The notes beneath the pieces are model-generated. The model saw only the letters and a list, made by a program, of their open reading frames with translations, was not told the origin of the DNA and made no database searches. DNA of 5,905 nt, taken from assembly GCA_026996985.1 (NCBI GenBank), contig JALWJR010000063.1, forward strand, positions 19,099 through 25,003, written 5' to 3'. The stretch's first letter is position 1; each line of letters begins with the position of its first letter. This document shows, piece by piece, positions 1 to 5,066 of the stretch. Both the position numbers and the translations under genes were made by a program. The DNA comes from Candidatus Kaiserbacteria bacterium. GTDB lineage: Bacteria; Patescibacteriota; Minisyncoccia; Phycocordibacterales; UBA2100.

Positions 1-103
1 CGGCGCGTACTCGTTTCCTTGTTTTTTTACTCTTATTATTACTGCCATATGCTTAAGAAGGTTATCATAAAATTTTGAAAAAGCAACGATTGTGAATACT
101 TGG

Positions 104-131
104 TTGAACTCACGTTTTGTTGATGTACAAT
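104..131 (+). promoter_or_regulatory. Sigma-70-like promoter for the small membrane protein / prepilin unit
   Basis: TTGAAC at 104-109 and TACAAT at 126-131 are separated by 16 bases, close to the vegetative consensus. The base seven after the -10 box is 138, the A of the ATG chosen for the downstream gene, so the transcript is predicted to start on the start codon. No Shine-Dalgarno is visible before that ATG, which fits. Prediction from sequence only. Confidence 0.5.
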
Positions 132-137
132 ATTTGC

Positions 138-410
138 ATGACGGATGATATCAAATTTGATGCCGATGAACAGTTCCAATTTGCGTATTATAATCAAGTT
201 GGAACTGGACGCAACAATGTTCTGGTAGATTTTTTGATAAAAAAAGGTTTGGCAAATAATAAACAGCAAGCTTTGTATATTTTAATAGGAATAGCGTTAC
301 TTTGTTTGTTGGTTGCCTTTTTGCTTTTTAATAAAGCCGGGGGAGGAAAAAACATAAACTTATCGGAAGAGGAGGTATACCAAATGGACGCCGAGTTGTT
401 TAATCAATGA
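138..410 (+). CDS. Small single-pass membrane protein of unknown function, upstream of prepilin
   Basis: This is a 90-residue protein of unknown function. It has an acidic, aromatic N-terminus (MTDDIKFDADEQFQF), then a short basic amphipathic stretch around residues 28-43 (FLIKKGLANNKQQ). One strongly hydrophobic helix spans about 47-65 (YILIGIALLCLLVAFLLF). A glycine/lysine linker and an acidic tail rich in Glu follow. No signal peptidase site is seen, so it is probably anchored by the single helix. The frame also opens at TTG 117 and ATG 123, but ATG 138 is preferred because the upstream promoter would start transcription exactly there. The stop lies three bases before the ATG of the prepilin gene, so the two are probably co-transcribed and translationally coupled. 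From memory, similar short proteins with an N-terminal acidic/aromatic part and a 'GLA..kqA..iLIGI' helix occur in Parcubacteria, but I cannot check this. A role linked to pilus or envelope assembly is inferred only from position. Confidence 0.75.
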   Translation: MTDDIKFDADEQFQFAYYNQVGTGRNNVLVDFLIKKGLANNKQQALYILIGIALLCLLVAFLLFNKAGGGKNINLSEEEVYQMDAELFNQ

Positions 411-413
411 TCT

Positions 414-974
414 ATGATTTCTGAGATGATGAAAAAACAAAAGAGCAAGTCGGGTTTTACTTTAATAGAGTTGCTTGTCGTTATTGCGATAATCGGGCTT
501 TTGGCCTCTGCCATTATGGCCAGTTTAAGCTCGGCTCGTATGAAAGCCAGAGACGCGCGCAGACTCTCGGATTTAAAACAGTTGCGCACCGCTATAAATC
601 TTTATTATATGGATCACAAACAATGGCCGTGTGCCGGATTAGGAGGTTCGGACAGCTATATAGATGATCAAAATCATTGTTTGGCATCGGTATTGGTGCC
701 TGATTATATGCCGTCTTTGCCCACTGATCCTTTATACGGTGGTGACGGTAGAAAACAATGGGGGAATGATTACCAATATTTCTCCAACAGTAACTCTTAT
801 ACTTTACGCACCGCATTTGAGACAAACTTTTTACCGCAAGATGCCACTTATCCAGACGGGAGTACTTGCCAGACAGGTGGTTTTAGCAAATGTACTTGGT
901 ACGGGAGAGATTGTGTTTATGTAATCGGATCATCTTGCAATATCACATGGCTTCATTTAAGTGAAAATAAATAA
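414..974 (+). CDS. Type IV prepilin-like / type II pseudopilin-like protein
   Basis: This 186-residue precursor carries a class III (prepilin) signal: a short basic leader (KKQKSKSG), the processing site after Gly14, Phe15 as first mature residue, and Glu at mature position 5 (Glu19), followed by the hydrophobic helix LLVVIAIIGLLASAIMASL. A prepilin peptidase would cut at G14/F15 and leave a mature protein of about 172 residues. The helix runs into the pseudopilin-like segment ARDARRLSDLKQLRTAINLYY, and YMPSLPTDP at 98-106 is the usual end of the GspG/PilA-type core. Six cysteines (73, 89, 152, 160, 167, 175) lie in the extracellular part and could form three disulfides. The product should assemble into a pilus or pseudopilus outside the membrane; whether it is a major or minor subunit cannot be told. 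No pilB/C/D/T genes are in the window. Start 414 is chosen, but ATG 426 or 429 would give a more typical short leader (MMKKQKSKSG). The gene is in the same frame as its upstream neighbour, separated by TGA TCT. Confidence 0.9.
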   Translation: MISEMMKKQKSKSGFTLIELLVVIAIIGLLASAIMASLSSARMKARDARRLSDLKQLRTAINLYYMDHKQWPCAGLGGSDSYIDDQNHCLASVLVPDYMPSLPTDPLYGGDGRKQWGNDYQYFSNSNSYTLRTAFETNFLPQDATYPDGSTCQTGGFSKCTWYGRDCVYVIGSSCNITWLHLSENK

Positions 975-1015
975 TTACAAAAGGCAATCAATCTACATCA
1001 CTTATTATTTGAAAT

Positions 1016-1044
1016 TTGCAGTTTCGGCTTTACTTTTATATTAT
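1016..1044 (+). promoter_or_regulatory. Candidate sigma-70-like promoter for ftsZ-reductase unit
   Basis: TTGCAG at 1016-1021 and TATTAT at 1039-1044 are separated by 17 bases in the AT-rich gap between the prepilin and ftsZ. The predicted start is near 1051, giving a leader of about 24 bases with no Shine-Dalgarno. The -35 box matches the consensus only in its TTG half, so this is moderate evidence. No clear terminator hairpin follows the prepilin, so read-through from upstream is also possible. Confidence 0.42.
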
Positions 1045-1074
1045 AGTATGGTCTTAAAGTTAATTTAATTTATT

Positions 1075-2274
1075 ATGGCAAAACAAGTAATACCGGAAAT
1101 AGAAAGCTTCGCGCGCATCAGGGTTGTGGGTGTTGGCGGGTCGGGTAACAATGCCATCTCTCACATGATACGCTCAAAGGTAAAAGGAGTGGATTTTATA
1201 GCTGTAAATACAGACGCCCAAGCGCTTCATAACTCCCCGGCAAAGAAAAAAATTCATATAGGAAAAAATATCACAAGAGGTCTCGGTACGGGGATGAATC
1301 CCGAACTTGGAAAGCAAGCGGTTGAAGAGACAAAAGAAGAAATTCAAGAAGCTATCCGCGGATCGGATATGGTTTTTGTAACCGGCGGTATGGGAGGCGG
1401 AACAGGAACCGGAGCGGCTCCAAAAGTCGCCTCAATTGCAAAAGAGCAGGGAGCGCTGACAATAGGGGTTGTAACGCGACCTTTTTCTTTTGAAGGAGCA
1501 AGAAGAGCCGAGATTGCAGAGCAGGGAATAGAAGAACTCAGAAAAAATGTTGATGCTTTGGTTATAATTCCGAATGACAGAATCTTTGCGATAATTGATG
1601 AGAAAACAAACATAAAAAACGCTTTTGCTTTGTGTGATGACGTGCTAAAGCAGGCTGTTGAAGGAATATCGGATTTGATAACAACTCCCGGAATCATAAA
1701 TGTTGATTTTGCCGATATAAGGGCCGTTATGGAAAATGCCGGCTCGGCGCTTATGGGAATTGGGCTTGCAACAGGTGACAAGCGCGCCGAGAAGGCGGCG
1801 AAACAGGCAATCAACTCTCCTCTGTTGGATGTTTCAATAGAAGGCGCAACGGGAGTTTTGTTTGCGATAGCCGGAGGAGATGACCTTTCCATGGTTGAGG
1901 TACAAGAGGCGGCAAAGATTATCACCAAATCTGTTGACAAAAACGCCAAGGTTATATTTGGAGCAATAAACGATGAGTCTCTAAAGAAGGGTCAAATTAA
2001 AATTACGGTGATTGCAACCGGTTTTGATGGAGGTCATTCCGTTGACATCTCCTCTTCCGAAGAGGAGGAAGAGAAAAGCGGAGGATTTTTCTCCAGAAAA
2101 AAAGAAAAAGATGAAGACGAAGGAGAGTTTGAGGAAAACGTTATTCACAATGAGCTACCAACGGAAGAGGAGATTGAAAGTGTAAGAGAGGCGAAAACTT
2201 CCGCAAAAGAGAAAAACGAACAAGACGATGATGAAGACTGGAGCGCCATTCCGTCTTTTTTAAGAAGAAAGTAA
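1075..2274 (+). CDS. ftsZ: Cell division protein FtsZ
   Basis: FtsZ is the bacterial tubulin homologue, a GTPase that polymerises at midcell into the Z-ring and recruits the septal machinery. At 399 residues it is of full family length. The N-terminal nucleotide-binding fold has VGVGGSGNNAI (18-28) and the tubulin signature GGMGGGTGTGAAP (104-116). The synergy loop NVDFADIRAVMENAG (209-223) supplies the acidic residues (Asp211, Asp214) that complete the GTPase site of the next subunit. The core ends near 320. A highly charged, Glu/Lys-rich linker (about 325-386) follows, then the conserved C-terminal peptide DWSAIPSFLRRK (388-399), which in other bacteria binds FtsA and other tethers. No ftsA is next to it: a prepilin lies upstream and a reductase starts 20 bases downstream, probably in the same transcript. 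ATG 1075 is the natural start; there is no Shine-Dalgarno. Identification is secure. Confidence 0.98.
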   Translation: MAKQVIPEIESFARIRVVGVGGSGNNAISHMIRSKVKGVDFIAVNTDAQALHNSPAKKKIHIGKNITRGLGTGMNPELGKQAVEETKEEIQEAIRGSDMVFVTGGMGGGTGTGAAPKVASIAKEQGALTIGVVTRPFSFEGARRAEIAEQGIEELRKNVDALVIIPNDRIFAIIDEKTNIKNAFALCDDVLKQAVEGISDLITTPGIINVDFADIRAVMENAGSALMGIGLATGDKRAEKAAKQAINSPLLDVSIEGATGVLFAIAGGDDLSMVEVQEAAKIITKSVDKNAKVIFGAINDESLKKGQIKITVIATGFDGGHSVDISSSEEEEEKSGGFFSRKKEKDEDEGEFEENVIHNELPTEEEIESVREAKTSAKEKNEQDDDEDWSAIPSFLRRK

Positions 2275-2294
2275 TTTATAATTAATAAACGCTT

Positions 2295-3230
2295 ATGAGT
2301 GATAAAGTATATGACACTGTAATAGTGGGTGGAGGGCCGGCCGGTTCAACCGCGGCTGTCTATGCGGCGCGCAAAAAGCTCAAAAGCGCGATTGTAACCG
2401 ATGCTTGGGGCGGACAAAGCACCGTCTCTGACGATATTCAAAACTGGATAGGTTTTCCTCACATAAAAGGAAGTGAGCTTGCAAAGCGTTTGCAAGAGCA
2501 CGTGCAAGAGTATGCAGATGACGTGTTGGATATAATATTTCCGGACAGGGTTGTCTCAATTGAAAAAAAAGACGGAGGATTTTTGGTTAAAACCGAGAAG
2601 GGAGAAGAGCTACAAACAAAAACTCTGCTTTACACAGCCGGTTCTTTAAGGCGCAAACTTCCCGCCAAAGGAGCGGATGAGTTTGAGCATAAAGGACTTA
2701 CTTATTGCGCTTCTTGCGATGGGCCTCTTTTTGCGGGTAAAGACGTTATAGTGGTGGGCGGAGGAAATTCCGGATTTGAATCGGCGGCGCAACTTTTAGC
2801 TTATGCAAATTCGGTTACTTTGTTTGAATTTGGCGACAAATTTGCGGCCGATCCGATAACCGTTGACAAGCTTATGCAAAATCCGAAATTTAGCGCAAAG
2901 ATCTCGGTTGAGATTACGGAAGTTTTGGGTGATGTATTTGTAACAGGTGTTAAATACAAAGACAGAAAAACGGGAGAAGAGAAGGAGATGAAAACCAACG
3001 GTATTTTTGTGGAAATAGGAATGGTGCCGAATACCGATTTGGTTAAAGATTTGGTAAAAATCAACAAATGGGGAAAAATAGAAATTGACCCGTGGACGCA
3101 AAAAACTTCTCTTGAAGGTGTTTGGGCGGCGGGAGATTGTACCAATATTTTGTATCACCAAAACAACATTGCCTCCGGTGATGCGGTTGTGGCCATGGAA
3201 GATATTTACGTTTATCTAAATACCAGATAA
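2295..3230 (+). CDS. AhpF-type thioredoxin reductase-like FAD/disulfide oxidoreductase
   Basis: This 311-residue flavoprotein of the low-Mr thioredoxin reductase family passes electrons from a nicotinamide cofactor via FAD to a redox-active CxxC and on to a thioredoxin- or glutaredoxin-like partner. The FAD-binding motif VGGGPAG is at 11-17, the disulfide CASC at 138-141, a second dinucleotide motif VVGGGNSG at 153-160, and the C-terminal FAD motif GVWAAGDCT at 275-283. Several details resemble the C-terminal reductase half of AhpF rather than classical TrxB: CxxCDGPLF, GGGNSGFESA, LFEF after the second nucleotide-binding strand, and GIFVEIGMVPNT. Where TrxB has HRRxxxR, which grips the 2'-phosphate of NADPH, this protein has EFGDKFA (178-184), so NADH preference is inferred. 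The N-terminal double-thioredoxin domain of true AhpF is absent, so a separate carrier is needed and none is in the window. It follows ftsZ by 20 bases without a Shine-Dalgarno and is followed by a strong terminator. Often annotated simply as trxB. Confidence 0.93.
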   Translation: MSDKVYDTVIVGGGPAGSTAAVYAARKKLKSAIVTDAWGGQSTVSDDIQNWIGFPHIKGSELAKRLQEHVQEYADDVLDIIFPDRVVSIEKKDGGFLVKTEKGEELQTKTLLYTAGSLRRKLPAKGADEFEHKGLTYCASCDGPLFAGKDVIVVGGGNSGFESAAQLLAYANSVTLFEFGDKFAADPITVDKLMQNPKFSAKISVEITEVLGDVFVTGVKYKDRKTGEEKEMKTNGIFVEIGMVPNTDLVKDLVKINKWGKIEIDPWTQKTSLEGVWAAGDCTNILYHQNNIASGDAVVAMEDIYVYLNTR

Positions 3231-3248
3231 TTTGCGCAAGACAAATAT

Positions 3249-3286
3249 GACAAAAGCCGGCTTTGATGAGCCGGCTTTTGTCTTTT
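3249..3286 (+). terminator. Rho-independent terminator after the reductase gene, probably bidirectional
   Basis: A perfect 14-bp stem (3249-3262 paired with 3269-3282) with a six-base loop TTGATG contains the GC core AGCCGGCT and is followed by TTTT. The stem carries AAAA on one arm and TTTT on the other, so it could also stop transcripts from the convergent - strand gene that ends at 3316. Confidence 0.9.
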
Positions 3287-3287
3287 A

Positions 3288-3314
3288 CCGAGCCTTTTTG
3301 ATAAAAGGGTTCGG
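3288..3314. terminator. Second hairpin between convergent genes
   Basis: CCGAGCCTTTT pairs with AAAAGGGTTCGG across a small loop, with two G-T wobbles when read as + strand. It lies directly beyond the stop codon of the - strand Ig-like gene and next to the stronger terminator. No long T-run follows in either direction, so it may help termination or protect the 3' end of the - strand message rather than terminate alone. Confidence 0.4.
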
Positions 3315-3315
3315 G

Positions 3316-4356
3316 TTAGGCTGTTGTTACTAATTTTTTACCCAAGAGGTATACTCCCGCGGTGGACAGTAGCGCAAGCATTGCGTAGATGTACATGTCC
3401 CAACTTGCTCCGGTATACGGAATATAGTTTAGAGGAATATAGTTTGGAATATAAGAGTTTGGGTTTTGAACCGCAGAGAGGTCACCGAGTGAATTTGTTT
3501 GAGTTGCAATAAAGTTTGCGGTTTGCACTTCCACGGTTTTTTCACAAAACCCTTCTCTTCCGTATTTGTCTCGCACCACCATTATGTAATGAGTTGTCTG
3601 TGGTGGGGCTATTGTCATCTCACCCTTCAAGGGCACTTGCCCTATATGTGTGATTTGGGCAAATTCGGCGTTTAGTGTGCGCCATGAAAGTGTTGTGCTT
3701 TCATTTGATTTTAAAATTGTTTTGCCGATAACGTTCAGTTCACATGCCGGAGCCGGTCCTTTTGGAATATCGTTTTTGTATACGGTTGCGCTACAGATAC
3801 CTTGGGCATTTTCATTTGATACCCTAAGGACAAAGGTTTTGGTACCTGCTACTCCTTCTATTACCATCTGACCGTTTTTGTGAACAACCCCGTATCCTTC
3901 CAAAACCGCTCTTGATGCATCGGGTGCATTCCAAGAGATAAGGATACTTGAGCCGGCAGTTGCCGACTGCGGCGTTGCGGTAATCTCGCAGGAGAGGCTG
4001 GCGGGTTTGTCTGTCCCGGAGCCTGTCTCAACTTTAATTTTAACGGAGCAGTCTTTTGTTTTTACTCCCTTTTTTGCTGTTAGCGTATAGCTGAAATCTT
4101 GAGTAAATCCTTGCAAAGCTATGCTCCCTTTGCTTGGAACAAAACCTATTCCGTTGTTTATGTATGCGGAGTCAACATTTGTATCTGTCTCCCAGCTTAA
4201 GGTTACAACCTCAGACGGAGAAGAGACAACCGAAGGCTCCGCTTTTATTGAACATGTTATGTTTGAGTCAGATGCGGCTTCCGTTTGAGGGGCAAATCCC
4301 CAAGAAGCGGTAAGCAAAATAAAGCTTACAACAAGCATCCTGTTAAAAAACGTCAT
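3316..4356 (-). CDS. Secreted surface protein with three Ig-like repeats and a sortase-like C-terminal tail
   Basis: I do not recognise a named family for this 346-residue protein. An N-terminal signal peptide (basic MTFFNR, hydrophobic core, likely cut near residue 27 in PQTEAAS) is followed by three related modules of about 70 residues. Each opens with a Cys (35, 123, 205), carries a central LSW/ISW (53, 140, 223) and closes with a second Cys (103, 188, 271), a layout that suggests beta-sandwich Ig-like domains each with one disulfide. A low-complexity stretch with repeated YIP/NYIP follows. The C-terminus has IPYTG (312-316), a hydrophobic helix (about 322-339) and a KK tail. This resembles a sortase sorting signal of the LPXTG kind, or else a plain membrane anchor. 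The protein should stand on the cell surface, perhaps in adhesion or as a cell-wall layer (inference). ATG 4356 is preferred; GTG 4362 is in frame, while ATG 4338 would lose the basic n-region. A strong promoter precedes it; no Shine-Dalgarno is seen. Confidence 0.85.
   Translation of the reverse strand: MTFFNRMLVVSFILLTASWGFAPQTEAASDSNITCSIKAEPSVVSSPSEVVTLSWETDTNVDSAYINNGIGFVPSKGSIALQGFTQDFSYTLTAKKGVKTKDCSVKIKVETGSGTDKPASLSCEITATPQSATAGSSILISWNAPDASRAVLEGYGVVHKNGQMVIEGVAGTKTFVLRVSNENAQGICSATVYKNDIPKGPAPACELNVIGKTILKSNESTTLSWRTLNAEFAQITHIGQVPLKGEMTIAPPQTTHYIMVVRDKYGREGFCEKTVEVQTANFIATQTNSLGDLSAVQNPNSYIPNYIPLNYIPYTGASWDMYIYAMLALLSTAGVYLLGKKLVTTA
3319..3423 (-). other. C-terminal sorting-signal-like segment (IPYTG, helix, KK)
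   Basis: The last 35 codons of the Ig-like gene encode IPYTG, a short spacer, a hydrophobic helix (IYAMLALLSTAGVYLLG) and a KK-containing tail. The order motif, helix, basic tail is that of sortase substrates. IPYTG differs from LPXTG only in the first residue. No sortase gene is in the window, so the function is inferred. Confidence 0.5.
3419..3457. repeat. Short direct repeats encoding YIP units
   Basis: GGAATATAGTTT occurs at 3419-3430 and again at 3434-3445, and a third, degraded copy (GGAATATAAGAG) follows at 3446-3457. On the - strand these encode the repeated YIP/NYIP residues just before the IPYTG tail. They could have arisen by slippage and could vary in copy number between strains. 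Confidence 0.6.
3526..3744 (-). repeat. Ig-like repeat 3 of the surface protein
   Basis: The third module begins at CELNV, has a central LSW, the segment GQVPLKGEMTI and a closing Cys 66 residues after the first. Its spacing and the phrase 'G-x-VP-x-KG' match repeat 1 closely. Confidence 0.7.
3778..3990 (-). repeat. Ig-like repeat 2 of the surface protein
   Basis: The second module begins at CEITATP, has a central ISW, the segment YGVVHKNGQMVIEG and a closing Cys 65 residues after the first. It shares the Cys-SW-Cys spacing of repeats 1 and 3 but has diverged in most other positions. Confidence 0.7.
4030..4254 (-). repeat. Ig-like repeat 1 of the surface protein
   Basis: The first module begins at CSIKAEP, has a central LSW, the segment GFVPSKGSIALQG and a closing Cys 68 residues after the first. 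It is separated from repeat 2 by a Gly/Ser/Thr-rich linker (ETGSGTDKPAS). Confidence 0.7.
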
Positions 4357-4403
4357 ACGCACTCAATTAATTAAATAAATGCGCGAAAATCGCACACGCC
4401 GTA

Positions 4404-4432
4404 ACTATACCAAATTTTCTATACTATGTCAA
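4404..4432 (-). promoter_or_regulatory. Near-consensus sigma-70 promoter of the Ig-like surface protein gene
   Basis: Read on the - strand, TTGACA (4432-4427) and TATAGT (4409-4404) are separated by exactly 17 bases. The -35 is a perfect match and the -10 has one mismatch. The predicted start is near 4397, giving a leader of about 40 bases before ATG 4356. This is the best promoter in the window and suggests high constitutive expression. Confidence 0.85.
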
Positions 4433-4443
4433 TAGTTTTGTGG

Positions 4444-4477
4444 CAAAATTAAGGCCGACAGGGTTAAACTGTCGGCC
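4444..4477 (-). terminator. Rho-independent terminator of the pgsA-like gene
   Basis: A 9-bp GC-rich stem (GGCCGACAG with CTGTCGGCC, 4453-4461 and 4469-4477) with a 7-base loop lies six bases beyond the pgsA stop. On the - strand it is followed by TTAATTTTG. It separates the pgsA transcript from the promoter of the Ig-like gene. Confidence 0.85.
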
Positions 4478-4483
4478 CGTTTG

Positions 4484-5002
4484 TTATTTTTTCAGATAAT
4501 CTACGGCCGTATAAACCGTTAATATTGCAGATATGTAAAGCAGAACAACTGCCCAGGTGTGTACTTCAGGTTTTATAGTAGAGAGCATCAAAACCAAAAT
4601 TGCGAACATTTGTACGGTTGTTTTAAGTTTGGCAATGTATGAAACCGGCAATTTTTTTCCTTGTAAGGCCAGATACTCTCGCGCTCCGGAGATAAAAATC
4701 TCGCGCGAGACTATGGCATAGACCGGAATAATGTTTACTCCTTCTATTGTATTTATACTGACCAGAGATATAAGCACACTCACAACCAGAATTTTGTCAG
4801 CTATGGGATCAAGCATCACACCTATTGAGTTTGAGCCGAATTTGCGCGCGAAATATCCGTCCAGATAATCGCTTACAGATGCCAGTACAAAAAGGCAAAT
4901 AGCGGCCCAAACCATGAGGGTTTCCGTGTTTTGCAAAAGAAGCACTATCGCAAATGTTGTGATAATTCTAAAAATCGTCAAAGAGCTTGCGATTTTGTTC
5001 AT
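4484..5002 (-). CDS. pgsA: CDP-alcohol phosphatidyltransferase, probably CDP-diacylglycerol--glycerol-3-phosphate 3-phosphatidyltransferase
   Basis: This 172-residue integral membrane enzyme of the CDP-alcohol phosphatidyltransferase family would transfer a phosphatidyl group from CDP-diacylglycerol to an alcohol, most likely glycerol-3-phosphate, making phosphatidylglycerol phosphate in the inner membrane. The family motif is clear: D45 YLD48 G49 YFA R53, then G61, D65 and D69 (DPIADK). These four Asp residues bind the metals that activate the alcohol. Several hydrophobic segments surround it (about 15-42, 68-85, 91-108, 128-142, 148-168), and SREIFISGAREYLALQGKKLPVS fits the PgsA subfamily. 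The spacing from AR to Gly is seven residues, where PgsA proteins I recall have eight. The length is typical to slightly short. A strong Shine-Dalgarno sits seven bases before ATG 5002, the clearest in the window, and the gene has its own promoter and terminator. The alcohol substrate is inferred; other family members cannot be excluded. Confidence 0.93.
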   Translation of the reverse strand: MNKIASSLTIFRIITTFAIVLLLQNTETLMVWAAICLFVLASVSDYLDGYFARKFGSNSIGVMLDPIADKILVVSVLISLVSINTIEGVNIIPVYAIVSREIFISGAREYLALQGKKLPVSYIAKLKTTVQMFAILVLMLSTIKPEVHTWAVVLLYISAILTVYTAVDYLKK

Positions 5003-5009
5003 GTCACTT

Positions 5010-5016
5010 CTCCTTT
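5010..5016 (-). promoter_or_regulatory. Shine-Dalgarno of pgsA
   Basis: AAAGGAG on the - strand lies seven bases before ATG 5002. It is noted because it is the only strong ribosome-binding site in the window and fixes this start. Confidence 0.85.
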
Positions 5017-5034
5017 GAAAGTCTGTCCATCCTT

Positions 5035-5063
5035 AAGATACAAGGAGAATTTGTTCAAGTCAA
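5035..5063 (-). promoter_or_regulatory. Sigma-70-like promoter for pgsA
   Basis: On the - strand, TTGACT (5063-5058) and TATCTT (5040-5035) are separated by 17 bases in the short gap after the hisS-like stop. The predicted start near 5028 gives a leader of about 26 bases that contains the Shine-Dalgarno. No hairpin follows hisS, so read-through from it may also supply pgsA. Confidence 0.65.
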
Positions 5064-5066
5064 AGG

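Noticed and set aside
1..78. Possible C-terminal end of an upstream + strand gene; frame 3 gives a hydrophobic ARTRFLVFLLLLLLPYA ending at TAA 54-56
   Set aside because: All three + frames are open from the edge for 17 to 25 codons, and nothing distinguishes the true one; too short to support as a feature.
39..269. - strand reading frame of 76 codons across the small membrane protein gene
   Set aside because: It overlaps a better-supported + strand gene, has low-complexity AT-rich content and no recognisable features.
405..416. TGA recoded as Gly (Gracilibacteria-type code), fusing the small protein to the prepilin
   Set aside because: No internal TGA occurs in the larger genes of the window, so TGA is used as stop; a fusion would also bury the prepilin signal.
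1344..1949. - strand 201-codon reading frame inside ftsZ
   Set aside because: It is antisense to the conserved FtsZ core; its Ser/Ala/Pro-rich composition is what the reverse of such codons gives.
2796..3161. Two - strand reading frames of 114 and 121 codons inside the reductase gene
   Set aside because: They lie opposite conserved reductase sequence, and no protein-like domain or promoter is seen.
4383..4396. Small GC-rich hairpin (GCGA/TCGC) in the leader of the Ig-like gene as a riboswitch or attenuator
   Set aside because: The stem is only about four base pairs and no known riboswitch pattern is present.
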